31,676 nt of DNA from DASXYG01 sp036502625 (GCA_036502625.1 DASXYG010000084.1:1-31676); one strand, 5' to 3'. Counted from the stretch's first letter, positions 8,487-16,794 are shown. A program made the numbers and translations. The notes: generated from the letters alone by a model not told the origin.

Positions 8487-9863
8487 ATGTCCAGCGAAGT
8501 GTCCGGTGACGTGGGCCTGCGGCGCAGTCTCTCGCTGCGCGATCTGATCGTTTACGGCCTGCTGTTCATCGGGCCGACGGCGCCGATGGGCGTGTTCGGC
8601 GTGCTGGACGCCAAGAGCGGCGGCGCCACGGCTCTGGTGTTCGTCGTGGCCACGATCGCGATGGGCTTCACGGCCTGGTCGTACGCCCGCATGGCGTCCG
8701 CGGTGCCGAAGGCCGGCTCGGTGTTCGCGTACGCGAGCGCGGGGCTCGGACGCGGCGCCGGGTTCTTCGCCGGGTGGATGATCGCCCTCGACTACCTGTT
8801 CATCCCGAGCATGGCCGCGCTGTTCACCGGCGTGGCCACGCACGCCCTGGTGTCCGCGATCCCGATCTGGCTGGCCACCGGCGTCGCCGTGGTGATCATC
8901 ACCGGCCTGAACCTCGCGGGCGTACGGCTCGCCGCCGTGGTGGGCCTGGTCATGCTGGTCATCGAGATCGTCGTACTGGCGGTGTTCATGATCGCCGCGG
9001 TGGTGGTGCTCGTCCACGACGGCCCGGACCGCGCGTGGCTGTCGCCGCTGGTCGGCACGGGCGGGTTCTCGTTCACCGCGGTGATCGGCGCGGTGTCGGT
9101 CGCGGTGCTGTCGTTCCTCGGCTTCGACGCGATCGCCAGCTTCGCCGAGGAGAACACCGGCTCACCGCGCCAGGTGGGCCGCGCGCTGCTGTTCTGCCTG
9201 GCGCTCGCGGGCGTGCTGTTCGTGGCCCAGACGTACTTGGGCGACCTGCTCACCCGCGTCAGCCCCGCCACCCTGGCCGCCCACCCCGCCGACCAGGGCG
9301 CCGCGTTCTACACGATGCTGCACGACGCGATCGGCGGCTGGTTCGGCGACATCGTCACCGCGATGAAGGCGGTCGGCCCGGTCTTCTCCGCCCTGGTCGC
9401 CCAGGCCGCCGTGAGCCGCCTGATGTACGGCATGGCCCGCGACGGCCAGTTGCCCCGCCTCCTGTCCCGCGTCAGCCCCCGCACCCGCATCCCCTCGGCC
9501 GCGGTACTGGTGTCCGCGGTCGCGACGATGCTGATCGCCATAGCCGCCGCCATCCGCTCGGACGGCCTGGACGTCCTGTCATCCCTGGTCACGGTAGGCG
9601 CCCTAACCGGCTTCCTGTTCCTGCACGCCTCGGTGATCGGCTATTTCGTGGTGGGCAGACGGGCCTCGGCAGGCGGCCGCCGGGTGGCGTACACGCTGGT
9701 CCCGGTCGCCGGCGCCGCCATCATCATCCCGGTCCTGATCCTGGCCAGCCCCCTGGCCTTGGAGGTAGCCGGCGCCTGGCTGGTGATCGGGGTGGCGGCG
9801 TTCCTCGTGCGGGTCACCCACGACAGGCGCACACGGGAACCGGCTGGTGAGGCGGCTTCGTAG
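8487..9863 (+). CDS. APC-superfamily amino-acid permease (second copy)
   Basis: This 458-residue, about 12-TM transporter is only distantly similar to the first permease. The N-terminus has LSLRDLIVYGLLFIGPTAPMG, the conserved first helix with a glycine-rich break. FLGFDAIASFAEENTGSPRQ is the hallmark APC segment before helix 7. The ATG at 8487 follows a GGAG-like site; the frame is open far upstream, but those residues are antisense to the OsmC gene and have no family character. It probably imports amino acids or amines. A GC-rich hairpin begins at its stop, and repeat cluster A follows. Confidence 0.88.
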   Translation: MSSEVSGDVGLRRSLSLRDLIVYGLLFIGPTAPMGVFGVLDAKSGGATALVFVVATIAMGFTAWSYARMASAVPKAGSVFAYASAGLGRGAGFFAGWMIALDYLFIPSMAALFTGVATHALVSAIPIWLATGVAVVIITGLNLAGVRLAAVVGLVMLVIEIVVLAVFMIAAVVVLVHDGPDRAWLSPLVGTGGFSFTAVIGAVSVAVLSFLGFDAIASFAEENTGSPRQVGRALLFCLALAGVLFVAQTYLGDLLTRVSPATLAAHPADQGAAFYTMLHDAIGGWFGDIVTAMKAVGPVFSALVAQAAVSRLMYGMARDGQLPRLLSRVSPRTRIPSAAVLVSAVATMLIAIAAAIRSDGLDVLSSLVTVGALTGFLFLHASVIGYFVVGRRASAGGRRVAYTLVPVAGAAIIIPVLILASPLALEVAGAWLVIGVAAFLVRVTHDRRTREPAGEAAS

Positions 9864-9900
9864 CCGCGCCCCTTGACACCCCCACCGCACGAGGCGCGGC
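9863..9900 (+). terminator. GC hairpin at the end of the second permease
   Basis: GCCGCGCC (9863-9870) pairs with GGCGCGGC (9893-9900) across a 22-nt loop, starting at the last base of the permease stop codon. There is no T-run, as is usual for actinobacterial terminators. Confidence 0.45.
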
Positions 9901-10009
9901 GCGGTCCCGGCGTACGGGGCTGGGCGCTGGCCTCCTCCCCCGCCACCGCGCTCCACGGGGATTGTGTCCGTGGAGCGTGACGCCACGGGGGTGCGGGGTG
10001 CGGCCAGGA

Positions 10010-10226
10010 AAAGGCCGCGCTGCGCGCGACTGTGTTTCCGCGTCCTTGGTTGGGCGTGCTCGTGGTTGGGCCGCGGGGCTGCGCTCTTGCCTGGCGCGGT
10101 TGGGTGGGGTTCTCGCGGAGCCTGTCCGGCCGGAGTCTGGCGGGACAAGGGCGTCAGCCTCGCGGCCCCGCTAAGAACCCGTGGCACTGAGGTCGCGGGA
10201 AATCAGTCGCGCGCAGCGCGGCCTTT
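10010..10226 (+). repeat. Intergenic hairpin element, copy A1 (217 bp, full)
   Basis: The element starts AAAGGCCGCGCTGCGCGCGA and ends with the exact reverse complement of that terminus. Inside, a left arm containing GTTGGGCCGCGGGGCTG matches a right arm containing CAGCCTCGCGGCCCCGC, so about 70 bp on each side can pair imperfectly around a central loop of about 70 nt. It is the best reference copy. It contains no credible coding frame. Confidence 0.85.
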
Positions 10227-10278
10227 ACCGTGCGGAACCGGGGCACGCCCGGAGAACAGGGCGCAGCCCCGGAAAAGC

Positions 10279-10494
10279 AAGGCCGCGCTGCGCGCGACTG
10301 TGTTTTCGCGACCTTGGTTGAGGGTTCTCGGGGTTGGGCCGCGAGGCTGACGCTCTTGCCTCGCCCGGTTTGGCGCGGCTCTCGCGGAACCGGTTCGACC
10401 GGAGTCTGGCTGGACAAGGGCGCAGCCTCGCGGCCCCGCTAAGAACCCGTGGCACTGAGGGCGCGGGAAATCAGTCGCGCGCAGCGCGGCCTTT
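10279..10494 (+). repeat. Intergenic hairpin element, copy A2 (216 bp, full)
   Basis: It has the same termini and arms as A1 and the same orientation, with substitutions in the central loop and left arm. The conserved right-arm string AAGAACCCGTGGCACTGAGG is intact. The 52 bp between A1 and A2 hold nothing recognisable. Confidence 0.85.
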
Positions 10495-10569
10495 GGCGTA
10501 CGCGTCCGGGCCAGGCCTCCGGGATCGCGAGCCCCGCGCCCCGCACCCGGGCGGAGTTCACGGAGGCCA

Positions 10570-10610
10570 GGGGAGGCCAGCCCGGGGAGGTGAGCCCGGG
10601 GGGTTGGGGG
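10570..10610 (+). other. G-run cluster between repeat copies (possible G-quadruplex)
   Basis: Four runs of at least four G (10570-10573, 10584-10587, 10598-10603, 10606-10610) are separated by loops of 10, 10 and 2 nt, with AGCCCGGGG repeated twice. It can be read as a G-quadruplex-capable segment on the plus strand, but long loops and general GC richness make this weak. Confidence 0.3.
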
Positions 10611-10623
10611 CGGCCCTGAGAAC

Positions 10624-10852
10624 AAGGCCGCGCTACGCGCGACAGTGCTTCCGCGACCTTGGTTGCGCGTCCTCATAGTTGGGCCGCGAGGCTGCCGCTC
10701 TTGCCTCGTCTGCCCAGGTGCGGCGCTCTCGCGGAGCCCGTCCCCGTCGGAACCGTACCGAGGCAGGCCGGTCAAGGGCGTCAGCCTCGCGGCCCAGCAA
10801 AGAACCCGTGGCACTGAGAACGCGGAAAATCAGTCGCGCGCAGCGCGGCCTT
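10624..10852 (+). repeat. Intergenic hairpin element, copy A3 (229 bp, full)
   Basis: This is the longest copy, in the same orientation as A1. The left terminus carries a CTACGC variant and the central loop has about 12 extra bases. The right flank (CGTACGGAACCG) is shared with copy A4, so the element border may lie beyond the inverted terminus. Confidence 0.82.
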
Positions 10853-10923
10853 CGCCGTACGGAACCGCGCCAAGCCCCCAGGCTGCCGCGCCCCGCGAGC
10901 CTCACCCCGAGCGCTGCCCCAGA

Positions 10924-11056
10924 GCGCGGCTCTCGCGGAGCCCGCCCCGCCGGAACCGGGCCGAGGCAGGCCGGTCAAAGGCGACAGCCCCCGCGGCCCC
11001 GCTAAGAACCCGTGGCACTGAGGTCGCGGGAAATCAGTCGCGCGCAGCGCGGCCTT
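10924..11056 (+). repeat. Intergenic hairpin element, copy A4 (right part only, 133 bp)
   Basis: It retains the central loop and the whole right arm, including AAGAACCCGTGGCACTGAGG and the terminal AGTCGCGCGCAGCGCGGCC, but has no left arm. It is closest to A3, including its right flank. Confidence 0.78.
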
Positions 11057-11076
11057 CGCCGTACGGAACCGGGTCA

Positions 11077-11092
11077 AGCCCCCCGGGGGGCT
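11077..11092. terminator. Perfect 16-bp palindrome near the agmatinase 3' end
   Basis: AGCCCCCCGGGGGGCT lies 27 bp beyond the agmatinase stop and just right of copy A4. It could end transcription from the minus strand. The lack of a loop makes this less convincing than the other hairpins. Confidence 0.3.
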
Positions 11093-11118
11093 GCCGCTCG
11101 CGACAAGCCGGGGCGGGA

Positions 11119-12063
11119 CTAGGCCGGGGCCATGATCGAGATCAGGTCGTAGGCGACATGGGAGGCGGCTATCGCGGTGATCTCCGCGTGGTCGTACGCG
11201 GGGGCTACCTCCACCACGTCCGCGCCGACGATGTCGCAGTCTCGGAGGCCGCGGAGGATGGCCAGGAGTTCGCGGCTTGTCAGGCCGCCCGCCTCGGGGG
11301 TGCCCGTTCCGGGGGCGTGGGCGGGGTCGAGGACGTCGATGTCGACCGAGATGTAGACCGGGGCGTCGGCTACGCGCTCGCGCAGGCCCGCCACGACCTC
11401 GGGGACCCCGCGGTCCTGGACGTCCATGGACGTCACGATGCCGAAGCCCATGCGGAGGTCGTCCACCAGGTCGTCGGGGCCGTACAGGGGGCCGCGGGTG
11501 CCGACGTGCGCGACGTGGTCCGTACGCAGCAGGTTCTCCTCCCACGCGCGGCGGAACGGGGTGCCGTGGGTGGTGGGGGCGCCGAAGTACGTGTCCCAGG
11601 TGTCCAGGTGGGCGTCGAAGTGGAGCAGCGCTACGGGGCCGCGGCGTGTGGCGACGGCGCGCAGCAGGGCGAGCGCGATCGTGTGGTCGCCGCCCAGGGT
11701 GACGAGCCTGGCGCCGGCGTCCATCAGCTCCCCGGCGCCCGCCTCGATCGCGGCCAGCGCCTCGGTGATGTCGAACGGGTTGCACGCGATGTCGCCGCAG
11801 TCGGCGACCTGCTGCGCGGCGAACGGCGACACGTCGAGGCCCGGGTGGTACGGCCTCAGCAGGCGGCTGCCCTCGCGGATCGCCGCAGGTCCGAAGCGCG
11901 CGCCGGGCCGGTAGGACACCCCGGAGTCGAACGGCACCCCCACCACGGCGATGTCGCACGATCCGACCTCGTCGAGCCGGGGCAGCCGCGCGTACGTGGC
12001 GGGGCCGGCGAACCGCGGGACCAGCGACGAGTCGGTCGGGCCGACCGGGCGATCTGTGGACAT
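11119..12063 (-). CDS. speB: Agmatinase / ureohydrolase family enzyme
   Basis: This 314-residue binuclear manganese ureohydrolase releases urea from a guanidino substrate (agmatine to putrescine is the commonest reaction in this branch). All metal ligands are present: His127 in GGDHT, Asp150, His152 and Asp154 in HFDAHLD, and Asp241 and Asp243 in SVDIDVLDP. The motif APGTGTPEAGG (250-260) is the family signature of agmatinase and guanidinobutyrase rather than arginase. The ATG at 12063 has GAAGGAG at ideal spacing. It is divergent from the NTF2-like gene. No polyamine or arginine gene is adjacent, so guanidinobutyrate or another guanidino acid is an equally possible substrate. Confidence 0.88.
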   Translation of the reverse strand: MSTDRPVGPTDSSLVPRFAGPATYARLPRLDEVGSCDIAVVGVPFDSGVSYRPGARFGPAAIREGSRLLRPYHPGLDVSPFAAQQVADCGDIACNPFDITEALAAIEAGAGELMDAGARLVTLGGDHTIALALLRAVATRRGPVALLHFDAHLDTWDTYFGAPTTHGTPFRRAWEENLLRTDHVAHVGTRGPLYGPDDLVDDLRMGFGIVTSMDVQDRGVPEVVAGLRERVADAPVYISVDIDVLDPAHAPGTGTPEAGGLTSRELLAILRGLRDCDIVGADVVEVAPAYDHAEITAIAASHVAYDLISIMAPA

Positions 12064-12192
12064 GCGCGCTCCTTCGTTCCGCCTCCGCGTCAGGTGATCA
12101 CGGTAGGCGGTCCGGGCGTACGGCGCCTTGTCCACCGCGGCTATGTCGACGCCGGGGCCGCACCCGATTGGCGCAGGAAATAATGGATCACC

Positions 12193-12208
12193 ATGCAACG
12201 TCATGCAT
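12193..12208. promoter_or_regulatory. Candidate operator between agmatinase and NTF2-like gene
   Basis: ATGCA-N6-TGCAT is an inverted repeat in an unusually AT-rich patch of the 185-bp divergent gap. The location suits a regulator controlling one or both genes. No regulator gene is adjacent. Confidence 0.3.
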
Positions 12209-12248
12209 ACTGAATCATCACCCCCGATTCGTACGAGGAACCCCGCTG

Positions 12249-12707
12249 ATGGACATCTCCTGGGAGACGCCGCTCCACCCCGGCGGCATGGCCACCCTGG
12301 CGACCACCGAACCGGCCGATGCCGCCGACGACGTGACGGCCGCCGCCGACGCGATCCTCCGCGCCTACCGCGACGGCGACGACGCGGCGTACCTCGCGGC
12401 GTTCGCCCCCGACGCGACCTTCGTCCTCCCCGGCGAGCCCCGCCGCCTCGACGCCGCCGACGCGTACCGCGCACGCCTGCGCACCCTCCGCGTCCGCCAC
12501 GGCTACCGGGTGCTCGCCGCCACCTCGGCGAACCGCCATGTCCGCCGGTACGGCGACACCGCCGTGCTCACCCACGACCTGCGCACGACCGCCACCGCCG
12601 ACGGCGCCACCCGCACCACCGACGAGCGCGAGACGATCGTGTTCGCGTACGACACGTACGGCTTCCGCGTCGCCGTCCACCTGCACCGCTCCCCGCTCCA
12701 GGCCTGA
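12249..12707 (+). CDS. SnoaL/NTF2-like family protein
   Basis: This 152-residue protein has the cone-shaped NTF2-like fold pattern: an N-terminal helix pair (AAADAILRAYRDGDDAAYLAAF), then FAPDATFVLPGE followed by a series of beta strands ending in FRVAVHLHRSPL. Such proteins act as small hydrolases, isomerases or ligand-binding modules, and no catalytic residue can be assigned here. I chose the ATG at 12249 because ACGAGGAA lies upstream; an in-frame ATG 27 codons earlier has no ribosome site and gives a His-rich, unstructured extension. The cyclase gene starts 12 bp after its stop, so the two are probably one operon and may act on the same metabolite. Confidence 0.72.
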   Translation: MDISWETPLHPGGMATLATTEPADAADDVTAAADAILRAYRDGDDAAYLAAFAPDATFVLPGEPRRLDAADAYRARLRTLRVRHGYRVLAATSANRHVRRYGDTAVLTHDLRTTATADGATRTTDERETIVFAYDTYGFRVAVHLHRSPLQA

Positions 12708-12719
12708 CACGATGGCGGC

Positions 12720-13379
12720 GTGGACGTGCGCCGTGTCGTTGACCTCACCCAGCCCGTCAGCACGGGATCGCCGGTCTACCCCGGCGACCCCGAGGTGCGC
12801 GTCGACGCGGCGGCCACCATCGGGGCCGACGGCGTGAACATCTCCCGCCTCGCCCTCGGCTCGCATTCCGGGACGCACGTCGACGCGCCCTTCCACGTCC
12901 GCGGCGACGGCGCGAGCCTCGACGACCTCGACCCCGGCCTCTTCACCGGTACGGGCGTGATCGCGGACGTCACCGGCCGCGCCGCCCGGCAGCCCATCGG
13001 ATGGGCCGACCTCGCCCCGGTCGCCGCGAGGCTCGGACCGGGACGCGTCCTGCTGATCCGTACGGGATGGGACCGGCACTGGGGCGCCCCCGCGTACGCC
13101 GACCACCCGCACCTCGAACCCGAGGCCGTCCGCCGGGTCCTCGACCTGGGCGTACGCACGATCGGCATCGACGCCGAGAGCGTCGACCCGGCGAGCCCCG
13201 ACGCGCACGGCCTGCCCGTCCACCACGTGGTGGCCGCGGCGGGCGGCGTCATCGCGGAGAACCTGGCGAACCTCGGCGCCGTCGACTTCCCCGACCCGCT
13301 GATCACGCTGCTGCCGCTGCGCATCACGGACGGCGACGGGTCGCCCGTACGCGCCGCCGCGCTGGAGATCGCGCCGTAG
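12720..13379 (+). CDS. Cyclase family (KynB-like) metal-dependent hydrolase
   Basis: This 219-residue protein has the cyclase/kynurenine-formamidase fold. The family's metal-binding motif is complete: HSGTHVDAPFH places ligands at His49, His53, Asp55 and His59. GIDAESVDP and GLPVHHVV occur later as in the family. Members hydrolyse formylated aromatic amines, cyclic amides or related bonds using zinc or manganese. The GTG at 12720 lies 12 bp after the preceding stop, consistent with co-translation. No tryptophan-catabolism gene is nearby, so I do not assign kynurenine formamidase. The convergent downstream gene ends 2 bp away. Confidence 0.85.
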   Translation: MDVRRVVDLTQPVSTGSPVYPGDPEVRVDAAATIGADGVNISRLALGSHSGTHVDAPFHVRGDGASLDDLDPGLFTGTGVIADVTGRAARQPIGWADLAPVAARLGPGRVLLIRTGWDRHWGAPAYADHPHLEPEAVRRVLDLGVRTIGIDAESVDPASPDAHGLPVHHVVAAAGGVIAENLANLGAVDFPDPLITLLPLRITDGDGSPVRAAALEIAP

Positions 13380-13381
13380 CG

Positions 13382-13876
13382 TCAGGCCGTGCCGAGGCGC
13401 TGCAGGATCAGGCTGGTGGAGCGGCCGGGCACGAACGGCACCTCGTACGGCTTCGCGCCCATCCGCTCGGCGCCGATGCGGCGCTGCTCGGCGAAGCGGT
13501 CGCCCTGGGTGTAGGCGAGGACCGAGGGGCGCAGCGGCGCGAGCAGGTCGGCGTACGCCAACGCGGAGTTGACGTCCGGGTCGCCGTGCACCAGGAAGAC
13601 GCCGTCGACGGCCTTGAGCGCGGCCAGCACCTCGGCGCGCTCCTCGTCAGGGACGACGGGCCGCTCGGCGCCCTTCCACGCGCGGACGCGTGCGTCGTCC
13701 TCCACGCCCACGACCAGCGCCGCGCCCGCCTCGCGCGCGGCCGTGAGGAACCGGACGTGGCCGACGTGCATCAGGTCGAACACGCCCGTGACGAGCACCG
13801 GGCGCTCGTCGGTGGCCGGTCGGGCGTACCAGGTCAGTGACAGGCTGCCGGTGGGCCGCGGGTGAAGATCTCGCAC
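13382..13876 (-). CDS. Cytidylyltransferase-like nucleotidyltransferase
   Basis: This 164-residue protein belongs to the HxGH nucleotidyltransferase superfamily (RfaE domain II, TagD and similar). GVFDLMHVGH (31-40) carries the nucleotide-binding HxGH, and GRSTSLILQRL near the C-terminus matches the ISTTxLI-type motif. Such enzymes transfer CMP or AMP to a phosphorylated small molecule. About 26 residues precede the core. The GTG at 13876 has no ribosome site, but TACGCT lies 7 nt upstream, as in leaderless actinobacterial genes. The SRPBCC gene lies 52 bp upstream on the same strand. The substrate is unknown. Confidence 0.82.
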   Translation of the reverse strand: MRDLHPRPTGSLSLTWYARPATDERPVLVTGVFDLMHVGHVRFLTAAREAGAALVVGVEDDARVRAWKGAERPVVPDEERAEVLAALKAVDGVFLVHGDPDVNSALAYADLLAPLRPSVLAYTQGDRFAEQRRIGAERMGAKPYEVPFVPGRSTSLILQRLGTA

Positions 13877-13883
13877 GGCATTC

Positions 13884-13889
13884 AGCGTA
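13884..13889 (-). promoter_or_regulatory. -10 box suggesting a leaderless nucleotidyltransferase mRNA
   Basis: TACGCT (fits TANNNT) ends 7 nt before the GTG on the minus strand, so transcription would start at or next to the start codon. No ribosome site competes with this reading. Confidence 0.4.
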
Positions 13890-13928
13890 CTGAGCCGTAC
13901 GAGTGCGCGATCTGCCGGGTTCGCCGCG

Positions 13929-14381
13929 TCAGGAGGCCCACCCCGTTTCGGCCAGCCGTTTCAGCCGGTCCAGCGTGGCCTCGATGCCGGCCGCGTTGCG
14001 CTCCGGCCAGCCCATCCACTCGTACACGCGCGCGCTCGTCCGCGTGTAGTCGAACGTCTCGGTCACCCGCGTGCCCCCGCCCGGCAGCTCGGCGAGCTCG
14101 TACCGCCAGATGTGCCGCGCGAAGTGCCGCCACGCGATGCGCCGTCCCTCGCTGAACTCCACGACCCGCACGGGCACCGCGTACGGCAGCCCAAGGCGCA
14201 TCCGCATGCCGAACCGCGCCCCCAGCCGCAGCCGCCGCGGCCCCGCGATCACCGCCTTGACGGAGTCCGACCCATCGAACCGCGGATGCTGCCGAGGATC
14301 AGCAAGCAACTCAAAGACCGCGGCCGCAGGCACCCCAATCTCCACACTCCGAGAAACCAGTCCGTCCACAGGAGCCGCCAT
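13929..14381 (-). CDS. SRPBCC family (START-like) protein
   Basis: This 150-residue protein has the helix-grip ligand-binding pattern: an N-terminal strand with SVEIGVPAAAVFELLADPRQH, a Pro/Arg-rich middle with alternating beta strands, and a long C-terminal helix (ARVYEWMGWPERNAAGIEAT). This is the polyketide cyclase/dehydrase or activator-like SRPBCC group that binds hydrophobic small molecules. No catalytic role can be assigned. The ATG at 14381 is chosen because a TACTAT box sits 6 nt upstream; frames open far upstream run only through repeat DNA. It may be transcribed with the nucleotidyltransferase. Confidence 0.83.
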   Translation of the reverse strand: MAAPVDGLVSRSVEIGVPAAAVFELLADPRQHPRFDGSDSVKAVIAGPRRLRLGARFGMRMRLGLPYAVPVRVVEFSEGRRIAWRHFARHIWRYELAELPGGGTRVTETFDYTRTSARVYEWMGWPERNAAGIEATLDRLKRLAETGWAS

Positions 14382-14387
14382 TACCCG

Positions 14388-14393
14388 ATAGTA
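14388..14393 (-). promoter_or_regulatory. -10 box suggesting a leaderless SRPBCC mRNA
   Basis: TACTAT (fits TANNNT) ends 6 nt before the ATG on the minus strand, at the spacing typical of leaderless transcripts in actinobacteria. There is no Shine-Dalgarno sequence. Confidence 0.5.
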
Positions 14394-14508
14394 ACCCCGC
14401 CCCGCACGGGTTCCGCGGGTGCCGCAACCCCTCCCCCGAACTCCCCGGGCGCTGCCCGAATCCCGCCCCGCACCCGCGCCACGGGGGCTCTGGCCCAACG
14501 CGCACGCC

Positions 14509-14728
14509 AAAGGCCGCGCTACGCGCGACTGATTTCCCGCGCCCTCAGTCCCACGGGTTCTCAGCGGGGCCGACGCCCTTGACCGCCCTGCCTCGGCCCG
14601 GTTCTGGCGGTGCGGGCTCCGCGAAGGCCACACCCAACCGGGCCAGGCAAGAGCGACAGCCCCGCGGCCCAACCACGAGCACGCCCAACCAAGGCCGCGG
14701 AAACACAGTCGCGCGCAGCGCGGCCTTT
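14509..14728 (-). repeat. Intergenic hairpin element, copy B5 (220 bp, full)
   Basis: This is the same element as A1, inverted in the window. Read on the minus strand it begins AAAGGCCGCGCTGCGCGCGA and its left arm is almost identical to A1 (GTTGGGCGTGCTCGTGGTTG). The right terminus has a GTAGC variant. The stretch 14394-14508 to its left is gene-free; part of it next to the element resembles the right flank of A2. Confidence 0.85.
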
Positions 14729-14865
14729 CCCCGGGGCCACACGCCCCCGAACCCCGTCCCCCGGACCGCGCCACGGGGCCGCACCCCGCCCTCCAGGCCC
14801 GCCTCCGTGACCTCCGCCCGGATCCCAGGCACGCGGTCGCGGGGCCTGGCCCGGACGCGCACGCC

Positions 14866-15083
14866 AAAGGCCGCGCTCCGCGCGACTGACTTCCCGCGAC
14901 CTCAGTGCCACGAGTTCTCAGCGGGCCCGCGAGGCTGCCGCCCTTATCCAGCCCGGCCCCGGCGGGACAGGCTCCGCGAAAGCCACACCCAACCGGGCCA
15001 GGCAAGAGCGACAGCCCCGCGGCCCAACCACGAGCACGCCCAACCAAGGCCGCGGAAACACAGTCGCGCGCAGCGCGGCCTTT
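14866..15083 (-). repeat. Intergenic hairpin element, copy B6 (218 bp, full)
   Basis: Same orientation as B5. The left-arm half (15000-15083) is nearly identical to B5, and the flanks outside both termini also match B5, so B5 and B6 look like a recent duplication of a unit wider than 220 bp. The 137 bp between them hold no gene. The element ends 37 bp past the M20 amidohydrolase stop. Confidence 0.85.
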
Positions 15084-15120
15084 TCCCCGGGCCACGCTCC
15101 CCCGAACCCCGCCTCGCGCG

Positions 15121-16713
15121 TCAGAACTCCGGGTTGGACGGGATCCACCAGTCGGTGCCGCGTGCTGTGGTGACGTACTCGGGCCAGCGGTAGTCGACCG
15201 GGGCGGTGAAATCGGCGGGCAGAAGCGGACCCGGGCCACCCTCGCGGCGTTCGTCGAACTCCCGCCGCGCCGCCTCCAGCGCCCCGGGGTCGCGCATCAG
15301 GTCGAGCAGCGTTCCGGCGATGGTCTTGGCGGCGCAGGTCACGGTGGGGTCGATGGTCTCGGGGATGCCGCCCATGGCGTTCATGGCCCACGCCGGGTGC
15401 GGGCGGCCGTCCGGGGCGGGGGCCAGGGCGGGGCGGGCGATGTACAGCCGGACGGTGGGCGCGTACCAGGTCATCTCGACGTAGTCGTCGGACGTCCAGT
15501 TGTGCTGGCTCGGCGGGATCACCTGGCGCAGCCCGGCCTCGGCCTCGCGCGGCTCGATCAGCCGCTCGCACTCGGCCAGCAGTGGCCTCTCCGTACGCGG
15601 CAGGCCCAGGTTCTCCCGGATCCGGTTGGCGACCTCGACCGCTTCCGGGCCGTACGCCGGCGGCCCGACCTGCTCCAGGTTCCGGTACGTGAGCTCGGCC
15701 ATCGCGTGGTTCGCGAGCCCGGGGCGGTTCCGCGCGACCCACCGGGTGCGCAGGTCGCAATGGGCCGTACGGGCGGCGGCCTCGGCGTTGGCGTCCAGCA
15801 CCCGGGTGACCTGCTCGGCGGTCTCGATGTCGGGGCAGCGCCAGGAGTACTGGACCTGCGCGATGCCGGCGGGCAGGTTGTCGGCGGTGGCCTGGCCGGC
15901 GGTGAGCACGGCCTCGCTGAGCGACCAGCCGCCGAACGCCGGGGCCATGGCGTCCTGCGTGGTCTTGGAGAGCTGGAGCATCGTGGTCAGCGCCGCGTCG
16001 GCGCCGGGCGCGCGGGCCGCCGAGTGCGACGCCGGGATGGGGCTCTCCGGCGCGGCGACGCCCCAGGTGTGCGGCTCGTCGCAGGTGAAGGTGTAGATGC
16101 GGCTGTAGTACGCGCCGCAGTGGGTGTCCCAGCGGACCGTGTTGCACAGCGGCAGCATGTAGAACGGGTGGAAGCTGATGATCGCGTCCACGTTGTCGTA
16201 GTAGCCGTGCAGGCCGTGGACGACCTTCGAGCCCTGCACCTTCTCGGCGGGCTCGCCGGTGTAGCGGATGGTGCCGCCGATGCCGTGCCGCGTCATCGCG
16301 TGCTTGGCGGCGAGCACCGCGCCGAGCGTGCCGAGGCCGAGGGCGGAATGCGGGTCGGTGTGGCCGGGCGCGAACCGGCTGAGCCCGTCGCGCGGCCCGC
16401 GTTCGGTGGACGCCGCCTGGCAGTTGCCCGGCACCGCGTCGTACTCCGCGTACGTCAGCAGCGTCGGCCCGTCGCCGTTGGACCACGTCGCGGAGAACGC
16501 GGTCGGCATGCCGCCGCTGCCCTCCTCGACCGCGAACCCCTCACGCCGCAGCAGGTCGGCGTACCACGCGGCGGAGCGGTACTCCCGCCACGCCGGCTCG
16601 GCGAAGTCCCAGATCTCCCGGTGCCACCGGGAGAGGTCCGCGCGGCGCCCGTCGACGTACGACCACGCGTCGGCTTTCGCCGGATCCGTCTTGTCCGTGC
16701 CCGCCATGCCCAT
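15121..16713 (-). CDS. M20-family amidohydrolase (AbgB-like)
   Basis: This 530-residue metallo-amidohydrolase resembles the AbgB subunit of p-aminobenzoyl-glutamate hydrolase. The N-terminal part has HREIWDFAEPAWREYRSA and LLTYAEYDAVPGNCQA (the Asp normally binds metal), then GHTDPHSALGLG, GEPAEKVQGSKVV (catalytic Glu region) and IISFHPF. A dimerisation domain intervenes before the catalytic domain resumes with HNWTSDDYVEMTW. It probably cleaves an amide bond in an N-acyl amino acid or related compound. ATG 16713 and ATG 16707 are both possible starts; neither has a strong ribosome site. The PfkB kinase gene is 81 bp upstream on the same strand. The protein is longer than typical single-domain M20 enzymes but normal for AbgB types. 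Confidence 0.85.
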   Translation of the reverse strand: MGMAGTDKTDPAKADAWSYVDGRRADLSRWHREIWDFAEPAWREYRSAAWYADLLRREGFAVEEGSGGMPTAFSATWSNGDGPTLLTYAEYDAVPGNCQAASTERGPRDGLSRFAPGHTDPHSALGLGTLGAVLAAKHAMTRHGIGGTIRYTGEPAEKVQGSKVVHGLHGYYDNVDAIISFHPFYMLPLCNTVRWDTHCGAYYSRIYTFTCDEPHTWGVAAPESPIPASHSAARAPGADAALTTMLQLSKTTQDAMAPAFGGWSLSEAVLTAGQATADNLPAGIAQVQYSWRCPDIETAEQVTRVLDANAEAAARTAHCDLRTRWVARNRPGLANHAMAELTYRNLEQVGPPAYGPEAVEVANRIRENLGLPRTERPLLAECERLIEPREAEAGLRQVIPPSQHNWTSDDYVEMTWYAPTVRLYIARPALAPAPDGRPHPAWAMNAMGGIPETIDPTVTCAAKTIAGTLLDLMRDPGALEAARREFDERREGGPGPLLPADFTAPVDYRWPEYVTTARGTDWWIPSNPEF

Positions 16714-16794
16714 CCTGTCCCTGTCGTCGCCATTGACCGGTCGGCGGCAGTATTTCAGGAGGTCATCGCGGACTTCTGCGCGGGTGGCGGGGGC

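Noticed and set aside
10010..10852. Insertion sequence interpretation of the hairpin elements
   Set aside because: The inverted termini look IS-like, but no copy encodes a transposase and no target-site duplication is visible. I keep the neutral label repeat.
9964..11056. CRISPR array interpretation of the cluster A repeats
   Set aside because: Units are about 217-229 bp with internal inverted symmetry, irregular gaps and no short repeat/unique spacer pattern or cas genes.
10645..12183. A 512-codon plus-strand frame across cluster A and the agmatinase
   Set aside because: Its first part is translated repeat DNA and the rest is antisense to an agmatinase with all metal ligands.
12720..13379. 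Kynurenine formamidase assignment
   Set aside because: The cyclase motif is shared by several activities and there is no tryptophan-degradation context.
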